A DNA stretch of 64,000 nt from Sabethes cyaneus (GCF_943734655.1 NC_071355.1:243807183-243871182); one strand, 5' to 3'. Shown: positions 36,020 through 48,330, counted from the first letter of the stretch. Notes: a model not told the origin generated them from the letters alone. Translations and numbers: made by a program.

Positions 36020-37320
36020 TTAGGGGAATTTTGGAATTTGGGCGATTCGGAATTTATGAGGTTTTATGCAATTTTCGCGATTTTTACACGATTTGAAAGC
36101 TTTTTGACACTTTCGACGATTTTTTGACAGTTTGTTACCAACTTTATAACTGATTGTTAAAAATAACAATAGCAACTTCTCGATGAATTTTAGACAACTT
36201 TCTGACGAATTTCTGACGACTTTTAACTGTCTTCTTGACGACTTTTCGATGACCTTTTGGCGACTTTCTGACGACCTCTAGCCGACTGTTTCATGATTTT
36301 TCTACCGCTTGAACGACTCTTAAACTACTTTTTTTTACGATTTTTGACAACATTCAAATGACTTTTTAACTTAAAAGACGACTTTTTGTCGACATTCATT
36401 TGAAAGACTCTTTGATAACTTATTGATAACTTCTTCACATCTTTTTAATAACACTTTTTGTCGACGTTTTAACGACTTCGTGAGGACTTTCTGTTGGTTG
36501 AAGTTATTAGAGCGTCTTAGTGGAATAGGAAGATTGAAACTAAGGAAAACTTTTTTTACGATTGAATTCCACTATTAATTTTATTCACGACAGGTGCGTA
36601 TTTCGCCGACGACTTATAGGCTTCATCAGTGTCTGTTTTCGAACTGCAAGTTTAAGCGATATACGTGTCTTTCGTGAATAACATTAATAGTGGAGGTCAA
36701 TCGTGATAAAAAATTTTTTAATCTCAATGACTTTCTATTAACTTTCTGACGACTTTAAAACGATTTATTTTTCTGACGAATTCTATACGATTGTTAGACT
36801 TTTTGACATTTTAACAACTTTTGAGGACTTTTCTACGGTTTCAACAACTGTTTGCCCACTCTTTTACGATTTTATACGACTTTTTGACGATTTTTTGACA
36901 TCTTTTAGATGACTTTATCGACTTTCTGCTGACTTGTTGACGACTTTTAAACGGTTTAACTTTTTGACGACTTCTAAACGACTATTAGACGACTTTTTGA
37001 CATTTTAACGACTTTTCTGCGGCTCAAACGACTTTTTGATCACTTTTATAGGACTTTTAAACAACTTTTGATATCTTTTAAATGACTTTACGACTTTCTG
37101 CTGACTAGCTGACGATTTTTAAACGATTTAATTTTCTGACGATTTCTATACGACTCTTTTACGAAGTCTTTTTGACATACGAAGACTTTTTGACATTTTG
37201 ACAATTTTTTGTCGACTTTTCTATGGCCTTAACAACTGTTTGACCACTTTTTTTACAACTTTACGACTTGATGACATTTAACGACTTTTTGGAGATTTTT
37301 TGACATCAAGTAATTTTACT
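36020..37320. repeat. Degenerate GACTTTTTGACGACTTT array
   Basis: Tandem variants of GACGACTTTTTGAC and ACGACTTTTAAACGA with an 11-13-bp rhythm, interrupted at 36500-36720 by a foldback element. Confidence 0.8.
36545..36715. mobile_element. Foldback element within the GACTTTT array
   Basis: Arms TTTTTACGATTGAATTCCAC + TATTAAT and, inverted, ATTAATAGTGGAGGTCAATC + GTGATAAAAAA, followed inward by TTATTCACGA/TCGTGAATAA. About 40-bp arms around a loop containing GTGCGTATTTCGCCGACGAC, a motif that I associate with mosquito interspersed repeats. Confidence 0.7.
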
Positions 37321-37589
37321 ACGTATAAATTTTGCGGTTCACCTCGCATTCACCATGACAATAAGACGATTACTACGAGTCACTTCGCAGGATCCGAAAC
37401 GGAAATAAAACCATTACAAATATTCTTTTTAAGTTTTTGTCCTTTCGATGTTGGGCAATTAACGAGGAGAGGAGAATAAAATAAACAATGAGTTTTTTTT
37501 AAAAAGAGTAAAAATATTTGGGCGTTTTAAGGTTTGGACAGGACATTTCCCCCCCCCCCCCTTGAAAATTAGCTTGAAAAATCGGGGGG

Positions 37590-37685
37590 CAAAAAAATAA
37601 TTTGTAGGATATGATTTAATTTTTTTTCATAAAATCAATTGTCTGTGGGCTCTACAGCCTGAAAAACTCGAAAAATGAGTGTACG
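37590..37685 (+). repeat. ~90-bp dispersed repeat, copy 1
   Basis: AAAAATAATTTGTAGGATATG through CAGCCTGAAAAACTCGAA matches 48328-48412 at most positions. It is flanked here by C-runs (37550, 37920). Confidence 0.75.
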
Positions 37686-38107
37686 AGTTGAGTTAATGCC
37701 TCTAGCACGAAACATAAATGCAAATTCGAACAACGGAATTTCCGAAAATCGGCCGAAAAATTTTTCTTTCGTTTTTGTCTTTTTTCGTAGATTTTTGCAT
37801 GGAAAATAATAACGTATATATTAACAGCAAGAATAGATTTGATTTTCACGTTTAAACTTTAAGTAAAAATGCCTCAAATCAATATTTTTTCGGCTCGATT
37901 AAAAAAATCTTTTTTTCGCCCCCCCCCCTTCAGTGGCCCAACACCGGAAGGACAAAAACTTTATAAAATATTTGTAATGGCCTTATAAAACCCAAATAAA
38001 TTCTTATTTTTCATGCAAACGTTATTATTTTCCATACGAAGTCTACCAGAATAGAGACAAAATACAAAGTCTTTTTTATCGCTTTTCGGTCATTATATTG
38101 TTTGAAC

Positions 38108-38345
38108 TCCCAGTTCCAGTCCCAGTCCCAGTCCCAGTCCCAGTCCCAGTCCCAGTCCCAGTCCCAGTCCCAGTCCCAGTCCCAGTCCCAGTCCCAGTCC
38201 CAGTCCCAGTCCCAGCCCCAGTCCCAGTCCCAGTCCCACTCCCAGTCCCAGTCCCAGTCCCAGTCCCAGTCCCAGTCCCAGTCCCAGTCCTAGTCCTAGT
38301 CCTAGTCCCAGTCCCAGATCCAGTCCCCGTCTCGGCCTCAGTCTC
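38108..38345. repeat. (CCCAGT)n hexamer satellite
   Basis: About 38 consecutive units, mostly perfect CCCAGT, with variants (CCTAGT, CTCAGT) at the right end. The minus strand, which is the sense strand of sick, reads ACTGGG repeats. Frames give Ser-Gln, Pro-Val and Gly-Leu polymers that are not genes. Confidence 0.97.
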
Positions 38346-38869
38346 AATCCCAGTCTCCCGTCTCCTAGTCCGCGACAGTCCCCAATTAAGTTTTGATGTA
38401 GAATCACGTCTTATGGAAAAGCATGTCTTGTTTCAACATGCCACAATGCGTGTACGCTAATTGATTTATTGAAAGAAACGCTCAACAGAGGAATAGTTTT
38501 GCGCAATTGATTCGTGAATTCTTCAAGTCCATGAGTTTTAATACCGAATTGAACCTAATTCGCAGTTTTATGTCAACCCTCAACCCTGCGTTTATGCCTC
38601 TCAACACAGAATTTCATACTTTTTTGCGAAGTTTCATGAAAAACTAGCATGCAAAACAAAAGTTGTATTTAAAAATATGTTTCAACCGGATGTCAATGTT
38701 CCAAAGCAAACGATGCTCACCCATACGCGAACGAGTGTGAGAAATATATACTCCAGTGACGCCAGCGTACGACAAACAACCGTTGGTGCTGTATGCATCC
38801 ACCGACGCACTCACGGGTGCACACAGCCTCGTAGCGTAACCCGCTCACGAAACCAACAGCTCAAATTTT

Positions 38870-39735
38870 GCAGAAATGTCAGGAGTAAAACTTACCCACG
38901 CATCACATCTTTATCAGCTACAAAGCAGCAAACGATACAGTCAATCGAGACCAGCTATGGCTGGTTTTCCGGACAAACTGACGCGACTGATCGGAGCACC
39001 ATTGCATCGAGTGACGTGTCTCATTCGAATCTCAGGAACACTTTCGAGTCCCTTCGGGACGCAACGAGGGTTGAGACAAGTTGGCTGCTTATCCTGCATG
39101 CTGTTCAACGTCGCGCTTGAAGGGGTGATCCGACGAACTGGCATCGAAACGAGAGACACTATTTTCACCAAAAATAACCAACTCCTATGCTTTGCAGATA
39201 ACTTTCATATCATAGCCAGCAATTTTGCAACGGCGGAGGTGATCTACGCCAGACAGATAGCAGATTCTAGGAAGATTGGGCTAAAAATAAATGCGTCTAG
39301 GCAAGGACTGTAACCATTGACGGTAACGAACTAGAATTGGTAGATGGGTTCGTCTATTTGGGATCGGTGGAATGGTGACCGCGGACAACAATGCTAGTTA
39401 AAAGATCCAGCAGCGTATTCAAGCGCTGAAAGTCGAGCCTACTTTTCCCTCCGAAAGACGCTTCGATCGACAAAGCGGACCAACCAGATCGGTAGTCCTC
39501 TACGGACTTGTGACATATGTGCGCTTGTTGAATTTGACTGAAAGGTGTTTCGCGGAGTACAAACGGAAAGTGGAGAGTGGCGAAGACATATGAATCACGA
39601 GCAAGAGGCACTGCTTGGAGAGATTCGCATCGTAATTCTGGCTAAAGTCGGTAAGCTATAGTGGGCCGGATACGTCTTAAGGATGACGACAGTGTGACGG
39701 TTTTCTTTGACAACCCCACCGGGCGTGACACCACG
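38870..39735 (+). pseudogene. RTE-like LINE copy, decayed
   Basis: Frames carry FPDKLTRLIGAPLHRVTCLI, RISGTLSSPFGTQRGLRQVG, LSCMLFNVALEGVIRRTGIE and LLCFADNFHIIASNFATAEV (catalytic FADD changed to FADN). There follow RRMNHE-like and LAKVGKL-WAGYVLRM remnants, then a break at GGGCGTGACACC. Same family as 28455-29665. Confidence 0.8.
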
Positions 39736-41200
39736 GAACGTTTTAGAAACTTAAGCCCATTAAATCATATCCCTGAGAAGCTTAAATCTGAAGCCCGTTT
39801 CCATTTCGTGCTTTCGTCCGTTATGTTTATCGAGGGTCTTACTAACCCGGATAGTAATGTACGACGAATATGGCCGGTGATTGAAATTGATTCAGCAAAA
39901 TATGACTCCTCTAGTCCTGTGCAAAGTATGTGCGCATGTGTCCAGTACATTTGATAAAAAGCGAAAAAGAGAGGCTCGAAGATCGATTGGGATAATATGG
40001 CGCATCAGGCAACAGCGTACCGGTTCAAACAAATTTCGTAGGGTTTTTCTGGTTCTCGAAATTCTGATACTCGCTACGATACGAGTTTCTGCCTCCGTCT
40101 TCAACTCACATGGGCGGCATTTGGGAACCGTAGGTTGGAAGTGGAAAAATCTAACAACGGTTCTGCCAGCACAAAAACCACATGCGAATTATTGCCAAAC
40201 CTGTTTTCCGAAATTGAACACACATACGTAAGGGGTCACGCACGTGCAGCTGCGTTTTGAACACAATCGGTCGAAATAAGGGGTTTATTCCTCGCTTTCC
40301 CAGTACGATTTCGTCCAAGACGTGTTGGTACGAGGTCCCATGTCGCTTTTTTGTAATTGGAAATAATTGAAATTACGGAGAAGGAGAACGGATTGTTGAT
40401 CATGCCTGGGAAGCAAAGCGATCACACTTAAAATGTAGGCAAAACCTTGAAACTTTATTAAGTTTAACAAATAGAAAATTGAAAAACAACGTTATATTGG
40501 TTACCATGCAATTATTACATCTACTGGAATGCAAACCCATCAAAAGATGTTTAAATTTAAAAAAAAGCTTAAAGCATTTCAAATTTTTTATTTTTTCATG
40601 ACACTGGCCTGAATCTAAATTTTGCAGACTCCCTATTGTTTCCGAATATCAAAAAGTAAGTTGACTTGCAAATTGTGACATATTATAAATGGAAATACTA
40701 AAGAGAAGAAATGCAAATACAAATTCTACAAACAGAAAACTAATAAAGAAACATTTTTGAAATCTCCAAAATTTGTCAAACAATAAACGTAGGCATGGCT
40801 GAAGTGTGAAATCATATCCAATTAATTAAAAATTCGATTTATATGTATCAATTTTTCACACGAAAGTTGTGACTTTCGAAAGTATCCTAGAAACTGAACA
40901 ACCAAAATTTGCCAGAAATCAAGAAAACGAACGAAATTGGCTCGAAAAATGCATTCCAACGCTGGCCGTGTCGCAGTGCTTTTGTGCGACGCAACCAGGG
41001 AAGCGTAATAAAAATAGCACTTCAAATGCAGCGAAAAGTGGACTCATTGTGAATCCCGCCAGAAATAAACTGCTCCCTCCGTTAGTGCGCGAAAGCGAAT
41101 CGGTTCAACGATGGCAACGATCGCAATTTATGATGCACAACTAACTGCAACCAACCAGCACCGGCAACAGCACCGGCAACTATTGCCGTCACAATTGCTC
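39736..41200. other. Intronic stretch, unidentified
   Basis: The short frame at 39720-39954 (HIPEKLKSEARFHFVLSSVM) has no family that I recognise and may be the end of another element. The rest is AT-rich with no signal. Confidence 0.35.
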
Positions 41201-41269
41201 GCACTAACCAGACCGCGTAACAAACAAGCATAAATCATACCCGAACGCGTGTGTCGTGTCCCGACTTAC

Positions 41270-42474
41270 CTGTAGCGGCGGACAGCTCTGGCGATGATCC
41301 TTCCGGATGGCCAACTCGTACCACGGAATAACCGGCTTACTCCGGAGAGTTGTCTGATCGCCAATCTTCTGGTCCAGTTCCAGCTGCTCCGGTTGTTGCT
41401 TGCCGCCGGCCGGCCGTTTGCCCGTTTCGTTCAGGGAAGTCGTCGACTTACTGCCGCCACCGCCGCTGCCGCCGACTGGCCGCGGTTGGCCGCCTGCCTG
41501 ATTCCCAGCAATGAGAACATCCCGGGGATGTCCCAACGTGGAATAGCCTCGCGTGAGTTTCGGCGGTGAACGGGTCGGCGCCGGCTGGTCGGACACGCAG
41601 TTGAGCAGTTCGGCACTTTTGTGAATCTTCGAATAGCTGCTACCCTGGCTTCCGTGGTATCCGGAATCGGTATCGCTCGATTGGCTTCCGTTCGTTAGTT
41701 TTTTCGATTCTTCGTAGATGATTTCCGAGCGGGAGTTTGAGTAGGATTTACGGTACTGCAGGGTGACCGATTTCGGGTTGGGAAGTGGCGGCCGCGGGGT
41801 CTCTTCCGGTCCGAGAAATCCACTCAAGCTGCTGTTTTTGCCGCTGTTGATTGGATTCGAGTAGGTGGAGGAACCCGACGAGCAATCGCAACTCTCCGGC
41901 GTTGATGAGCGGTAGCTGTGACGAATTTTCCCGTAGGGGGGACTTTCCGGTCGGGAAAACAGGCTCCCGTTTTCCGTTGCCTTTGACTGAATTAGCTTCA
42001 GTTCCGTGATGTATTGTGGACTCTTAAGCGGGGGCATTTCGAAATCATAATTCAACCGATTTATGCTGTCTATTGATTGGCCCAAATTCACGTAATCGGC
42101 TAACTCCGAATTGAGCGTAGGACTTTTCAGCGGTTTAAACGTTTCATACGTCAAAGCGGCCGTACAGTAGATGTCATCATCATCTCGAAATGAGCTTCTG
42201 TCATCGACATCCTTAATGTCGTTTTTCATCGTCAGTTCCGAGCTGGTCCTGGGAGGAACCGGTGGTGGGACGCAAATCAACGTAGCCGATGAGCTTTTGT
42301 ATGACAGCCGATTGCCATCCGCGCCATTGTGGTTTTCATACAGCGGACCCGAACCGGCGGGTTTTAAAGGGCCGGTGTTTCTTCGCGGCGGGGGCACCTG
42401 CTCCGCCCGGCTAGTGCTGCGTGCCAAACCACGCGTCCGAATAGTGGCAAATCCCTCAGGCATGGCTGGTTTCA
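41270..42474 (-). CDS. sick: sick exon: long Ser/Pro-rich region
   Basis: Exon of 1205 nt. The acceptor (gttggagtttag) precedes TGAAACCAGCC at 42474 and a perfect donor GTAAGT follows CAG at 41270. It reads LKPAMPEGFATIRTRGLARS or similar (the first codon is split), then PPPVPPRTSSEL, an SGSSTYSNPINSGK stretch, GSQSSDTDSGYHGSQGSSYS, SKIHKSAELLNC, SKSTTSLNETGKR and finally VIPWYELAIRKDHRQSCPPL. Such low-complexity Ser/Pro text with short conserved islands is typical of the navigator mid-region; the Pro-rich pieces could bind SH3 proteins. The exon ends phase 0, matching THVVEAFEQSL. The reading frame continues past the donor, but that extension is intronic. The methionine in PAMPEGF could also start a short isoform if a promoter lies just upstream. 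Confidence 0.83.
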
Positions 42475-42517
42475 CTAAACTCCAACTCTAACAACTAGCG
42501 CACTCAAATCCACTTAC

Positions 42518-42598
42518 GATATCGAGGTTTTACTCTATATTTAAACTGCTTCCAACACAGAAGTGGGTGGCTCGAGTAGTTTGCATCGTTCAGTGTGC
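42518..42598 (-). CDS. Possible additional sick exon (tentative)
   Basis: On the minus strand a strong acceptor (ctctttttctgtcttttgcag) is followed by 81 nt and a perfect GTAAGT donor. One of the three frames is open (reads ACTCGAGCC as YSSH in context, ending CCTCGATATC) and its phase fits the 41270-42474 exon exactly. Against it: the intron to that exon would be only 43 nt and lacks a pyrimidine tract, and I recognise no navigator homology in the peptide. It could instead be a non-coding leader exon or chance splice-like sequence. Confidence 0.28.
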
Positions 42599-42599
42599 C

Positions 42600-43880
42600 T
42601 GCAAAAGACAGAAAAAGAGGAAATCAATTTAGCAAATTGAGCGCAATCAAGGCGTGATGTTGTATGATGCAAGTTTATTCTTCTTCGTTCGAGTAGTTCA
42701 ACGACTTCGGCTCGGCGTGCCGACGAGCGATCGGATTTCTTTGTTGCGAGACCGAACCTAGGCTGACCCATTCGATTTCTGATTAAACGCGAAGCAAAAA
42801 ATCCCAAGAATTTCCATTTAGCAATTCGTAACGCTTCAGCCATCTCGCACGCAAACTCAGTGCTGTGTGGTTTTTCTGCAAAATCCCGCTTGCTCATAAA
42901 TTTATGCTGACACTTACTCGCTGCTAACGTTGGCTGGCAGTGGCAGATGATCGCAACAGGTGATTTCACCTTGCGAAGGCAACTTGTCCGCATCCGCCGG
43001 TAGGCTTGGCAGGGTGACCTTGATTCAATAGAGTGCCTCGCGAGGAACTGTTCCTCCTCATCCTACCTACTGTTTAAGCGGTGGAATTTCCTGGGAGCAC
43101 CGTGGACCGACGATAGTTTGCATCAATTCGAAAAAAAACCGGTTCTTGACGCAGAGGGAAACAAAAAATCGCAAACAACAAACACCCCGTCCTGGCCAGG
43201 GGTACTGGCCAGGGCAGACGAGTGCGGTGGCTATCGGCTTAATTGATCGTTCGAAAAGCCTCGGAGCTCTCGGAGCATCAGCGCGGAACTTTGTGCGAGG
43301 ATCGCGCTGATGTCATGCAACTTTAATCGTGCCGTGCGGAGGAGAAACTAGCACGTATACGTTCGTACGTACGTACGTACGTACGTACGTCAAGAGCTGT
43401 TTGATTAGCCGCTATCAGAAATGAGGAAGGATTTTTTTAAAGAACTGTCTGATCGGTCGCAAGAAATGGGGTCACTAGGATCGATGTTTTTGAGCATCAC
43501 CTCCAGGTGTGATTCGGTTGAAAATAATGCGCTGCTCTGTTTAGTTCGAGAAAATTGACTTTTTTGTTCTCACGGCCATATTTTAAGCCTTAAAGTATTT
43601 ATAGGCATTGAAAATTTAATGCCAGAAACACTTGTGTTTATGCCAAATACCATCAAAAATATAAAACGAACGCAATCGATCATTAAATGAAAATGAATTT
43701 AAGTTAAAAATCTAAGTTAACGCTTTAAAATATAAAACATATTGTCCTTGTATGGAATATCGAAACTAAGAAATCATGAAACGATATAGATTTTATCAAA
43801 TTACTTAGCAATTCATAATTTAAAATAATTGTTAAATTTCCGGGAATCAATCGCTTTAATATACGAATTTTGGTAAAACC
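42600..43880. other. Sequence upstream of the long sick exon
   Basis: Moderate GC to 43.4 kb, including a perfect (CGTA)n run at 43357-43390, then AT-rich. No further navigator coding exon could be recognised. Confidence 0.45.
43357..43390. repeat. (CGTA)n microsatellite
   Basis: About eight ACGT units; self-complementary tetranucleotide, so the tract is a perfect palindrome. Confidence 0.9.
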
Positions 43881-43893
43881 AATTCACATTATC

Positions 43894-43913
43894 TATACCT
43901 ATAAAGAAGGATT

Positions 43914-43959
<46 letters not shown>

Positions 43960-45720
43960 CTGTGTTCCTTATAGAATCAAAAACTACTGAACCAATCGGC
44001 GTGAAAATTTGCATGTAGAGGTTTTTGGGGCCAGGAAAGGTTTTAGTGATGGTTAGAGACCCCTCCCCCCACTAAGAGGGGGGGCTCCCATACAAATGAA
44101 ACACAAATTTCTGCATAACTCGAGAACTAATCAAGCAAATAGAACCAAATTTGGCATGTGGGTGTTTTCGGTGACAAGAATTTATTATAGGGTAATTTGA
44201 GACCCCTCCCCTCTTTATAAGGGGAATTATAACTCCTCTCCCCATTAAGAGGGGGGGTTTCCATACAAATTTCCTCATAACTCGAGAACTAATCAAGCAA
44301 ATGGAACCAAATTTGGCATGTGAAAGTTTTCGAGGGCAAGAAAATTTTCTATGTTGAATTAGGACCCCTCCTCACTTTAAGAGGGGGGGCTCCTGTACAA
44401 ATGAAATACCAATTTCCTCATAACTCGAGAACTAATCAAGCAAATAGAACAACATTTGGCATGTGGGTGTTTTTTTGGTGACAAGAATTTATTCTATGGT
44501 GAATTGAGACCCCTCCCCTCTTTATAAGAGGAATTATAACTCCTCTCCCCTTTAGGAGGGTGGGCTTCCATACAAATTTCCTCATAACTCGAGAACTAAT
44601 CAAGCAAATGCAACCAAATTTGGCATGTGAAGGTTTTCGAGAGCAAGAAAATTTTCTATGGTGAATTAGGACCCCTCCCCACTTTAAGAGGAGGGGCTCC
44701 TGTACAAATGAAATACAAATTTCCTCATAACTCGAGAACTAATCCAGCAAATGGAACCAAATTTGGCGTGTAGGTGTTTTTGGAGGCAAGAATTTTTTCT
44801 GTGATGAATTAGGACCTCTTCCCACATTAGGAGGGGGGGCTCCAATACAAATGAAATACAAATTTCCCCATAACTCGAGAACTAATCAAGCAAATGGAAC
44901 CAAATTCGGCATGTGGAGGTTTTTGGAGGTAAAAATATTTCCTACGGTGAATTAGGATCCTTCCACACTTCAAGAGGGGGGGCTTCTACACAAATGAAAT
45001 ACAAATTTCCTCATAATTCGAGAACTAATCAAGCAAATGGAACCATATTTGGCATGTGGGTGTTTTTGGAGGCAACCATTTTTCCCATTAAGAATTAGGA
45101 CTTCTTACCTTTTTAGTAGGGGGGGGGGGGTGGCTCCCATTCAAACGAAATACAAATTTGCTCATAACTTTACAACTAATCAAGCAAATGGAACCAAATT
45201 TGGCATGTGAGAGTTTTAGATGGCAGAATTTTTTTTCTGTGGTGTATTACGACCCCTTTCCCTTTTAAGAGGGTGGGCTCCCATACAAATGAAATACAAA
45301 TTTCCTTATAATTTGAGTACTAATCAAGCAAATGGAACCAAATTTAGCATGTAGGAGATTTTTGAGTCTTGAATTTATTTTATGATAGTTAGAGACCTCT
45401 CACCCCTGTGGTAGGGGGATATGGACTCTCATACAAATAAAACAGAAATTTTTGCGAAACTCAAAAACTAATCCAACTCGAGAAATTCGAGACTCTTCCA
45501 TAAAACATTAATCAATAACAAGACCACAAAAACTATCTATAGTAACACTAGATCATTCAGGACGAGCCGGTCGCGAGTGTTGCCGGTGACCCGCCGTCGG
45601 AAGCGCCGCCCACTGGGGGGCTTGCAAAACTCGAGATAGTGACAAAGATCATCCGAGATTCATGATTTATGTTCAACACAGGTTAATTTGTGGCAATACG
45701 AAGTTTGTCGGGTCAGCTAG
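43894..45720 (-). mobile_element. Dispersed element with internal dimer array, copy 2
   Basis: Reverse complement of the 19736-21262 element from its GTATAGATAATG-side end (TATACCTATAAAGAAGG) through a (CTGT)n tract to GGGTCAGCTAG. It carries more internal units (about ten) than copy 1, consistent with unit gain or loss. The array-free flank (near 45450-45720) matches copy 1 closely. Confidence 0.8.
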
Positions 45721-46604
45721 TTTACTATAAAAGTCGTTTGCTTTTCACCTGCCAGAGAAAGCGAGCGGCAATAGAAACAATAGAAATCAGAGAAAAATAA
45801 AACAGACAGAACATGGGGAGAAAAGACAGTCAAGTGATAAAAAAAAGCGAAAAAAGTAGTGAAGAGAGAAAAACAAAGAGAATTAAACAAGACAAGAGAG
45901 AAATAAAATAAGACAAAAGCAGAGAACAAAATGAGAAAAAACATGAGGAAAGAATCAGCAAGAGAGAAGATAGCGAAATAAGCTGTGCAACTTGAGCAGA
46001 AAGAGAGAAAGGAAAAAGGAAAAATAAAAGATATAAAAAATAAACCGAGAGACGAAATAAAAAAGAGTTTTGAACGTGAACGAAAAAATGCAACGAAGAG
46101 GAAAAAGTGGAAAAAAGGAAAACAATAACTTTAAAACGAGAGAGATGTGCAGTAGATTGATAAAAGAGAAAAAATCAATTGGACAAAAGAAGTAAATAAA
46201 TGAGGGAAAATAGAAATAGGAGAGCGAAAAGAGGACAAAAAGCAAGGAAAAAAAGAAACAGAAAAATTCATAACAATGTCAAAGAGTACGAAAAAGTGAA
46301 ACAATCAAGGAAATAACAGAGAAATGACGGACAGAAAAAGATAAGAGAGACAAAAGAGGAAGAGAATGAAAGAGAGGAATAAAAAGGAAAGAAAAATAGG
46401 AGGAGGAAAGGGGAAGCAAAACGAGTGAAAAGTAAATCGAAAACAAAGAGAAAAGAAGACAGATAGAAAAGAGAAAAAGAATTAAGACAAGACAAGACGA
46501 GACAAGAAAGAGAAAATGAGACAAGCAAAAAGGCTAAAAAATGTGAAAAAATGTCAAAAAGAGAATTAAAAAAAATAAAAACGAAACAAATAGCGCAAAC
46601 AAGT

Positions 46605-48330
46605 GAGCAAAAAAAGGAAATACATACAAAGGAAACAAGAATCAAATGAAAGATAACAAAGATAAGAAACAAACAAAAAATATTGAAAAAATATAAAAAA
46701 GAGATAGACCATATGATATATATAAGAAGAAAAAGAGAATAGAAGGAGAGAAGACATTAAAAACAAATATATAAAACAAAGAGAAAAAGAAACGGAAAAA
46801 CAAGGGGGTAGCAACAAAAAGAACTAAAACAGAGAAACAAAAACGTTGAAGTGAGAGAAGAAAAGCGAAAAGGAAATAATGAAAAAAGGAGATAATGAAA
46901 AAGGATAAAAATATAGAGGAAAGAAACGAAAAAATCAGTCAAAAAGACGGAAACAGAAGAAACAAAAAAGAAAACAACAAAAAAGCTTAAAAAGTGAAAA
47001 TTCCAAGTGAACGTGTGTTATAAGGCGAGAGAAAAAGACTTACACAAAGGGAGGCTGACACAGAAAAAGAAAGAGAGAAAGAAAGAAAGAAAAGTGAGAA
47101 AAGGAGCAAATAAAGAGACAAAACGCAACGCAGAGCAAAACGAGCAAAGTAGCAAAGTATTATATAAAAAGCAGACACAATTACAGCAAATGTCATAAAA
47201 AAGTAGACTGAAGAGAGGAAAAAAGGTGTTTAAAACGAAAGAAGGATAACGTGGGAAAATGAAAAAGTACATACATAGATACATACATACATACATACAT
47301 ACAAAGGGAGTAAAAAAGAAGGCAACCTAGAGAAAAAACGAAATCAAAAATGAAGCCTACGTAGAAGAGAAGGAGAGAAGAAAAGGAGGGAAAAAACACA
47401 AAATTAACGACAAAATGAGAGCAAAAAGAAAGGAGGAAAAAGAAAAGACGTTGAAAATAGAAACTAAGAAGAGAAGAGAAAAAATTGAGAAAAGTACGGA
47501 GTTTTAAGCAAAGAGAGCAAAGAAGGTAAAAAAAATAAAGAGAAAAGACAGGAAACAAAGTGCGTATAATGACAATAATGAGAAAAGAGATAGAAAAAGA
47601 AGAAAATACAGAGGTATAAGAAAAGAAAAAAAAAAGAAAAAAAACGAACCGAAGAAAAAGGAAACAGAATGAACCAAAAGGAGAACGGAGGAAGACTAAA
47701 AAAGTGAAAACAGATAAAACGTTAAGAGTGAGTTATAAAGGGAGAGAATAAAGAGAAGAGAGAAAAGGATATAGCCAAATAAAAGGAAAAAGATGACAAA
47801 AGGCATTAAAATAAAATGAAAAGAGAAGCAAAATAAGGCAGAAAATGATGGGGGAAAACAGCGAAAAATCAACACATGGTAAGAGTATCCACAGAAAATG
47901 AGACAAATGAAAGAAAAATGATAGAAAAGGAGACAAAATGGAGGCATGGAGGTGAGATAAGCATTAGCGAGAAAAGTGAAAAAAGACAAATAAAATATAT
48001 ACAAAAGGTAGAGAAAAAATCTCAGAAAAAAGAGTAAAAAGAATAATAACGTAAGAAAATAAAGATGTATATAATAGTCCCAAAGACGAAGTAAATCAAC
48101 AAAACAGAGAGCGAAACAGGAAATAAAAACGAAGGGAACAAAGGCAAGAAACGATAAAAAAACACAAATAAGAGATAATATGAACAAAAACGAATAGAAA
48201 GAGATAGAAATCAGCGGAAGACAGAGAGGAGAAATTTAGATAAAAATAGTAAACGAGAACAGCGAGAAATCAAAAGAAGACAGGAAGAACATGAAGATAT
48301 TGAAAGAGAGCAAAAAACGTAGTCAGGCCA
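46605..48330 (+). repeat. Higher-order unit 1 of the purine array
   Basis: Landmarks shared in order with unit 2: AGATAAGAAACAAA, CATATGATAT, GGAAAAACAAG, AGACTTACACAA, ACTGAAGAGAGGAAAAAAGG, GTGGGAAAA, ACATACATA, GCCTACGTAGAA, CAAAATGGAGGCA, GAGATAAGCATTA, CGAAGTAAATC. Confidence 0.75.

Larger units (their letters stand above)
3167..41269 (-). other. Giant intron of sick (about 38.1 kb)
   Basis: Bounded by the donor after 41270 and the acceptor before 3166 on the minus strand. It holds most of the LINE fragments, SINEs, foldback elements and short-period arrays listed below. In the sense (minus) RNA the pyrimidine arrays on the plus strand become purine-rich, and the CCCAGT array becomes an ACTGGG repeat. 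Undetected small exons or intronic promoters are possible. Confidence 0.7.
1503..42474 (-). other. sick: Neuron navigator (sickie-type) gene, interior portion
   Basis: Gene-body entry for four exons on the minus strand that together read as the central to C-terminal-proximal part of a neuron navigator. Neuron navigators are large cytoskeleton-associated proteins with Ser/Pro-rich and coiled-coil regions followed by a C-terminal AAA+ domain; they act in axon guidance and microtubule/actin organisation. Exon order 42474-41270, 3166-3083, 3022-2900, 2836-1503 keeps one reading frame across phase-0 junctions. The gene is open at both ends: the most 5' exon starts with an acceptor and the most 3' exon ends at a donor before any AAA+ sequence. 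The intron 3167-41269 is about 38.1 kb and carries most of the repeats below. I cannot exclude small extra exons inside it. The family assignment rests on remembered family features, not on an alignment. Confidence 0.8.

Noticed and set aside
38093..38460. Repetitive Gly-Leu, Pro-Val and Ser-Gln frames
   Set aside because: Direct translations of the CCCAGT hexamer in different frames; no sequence outside the array supports a gene.
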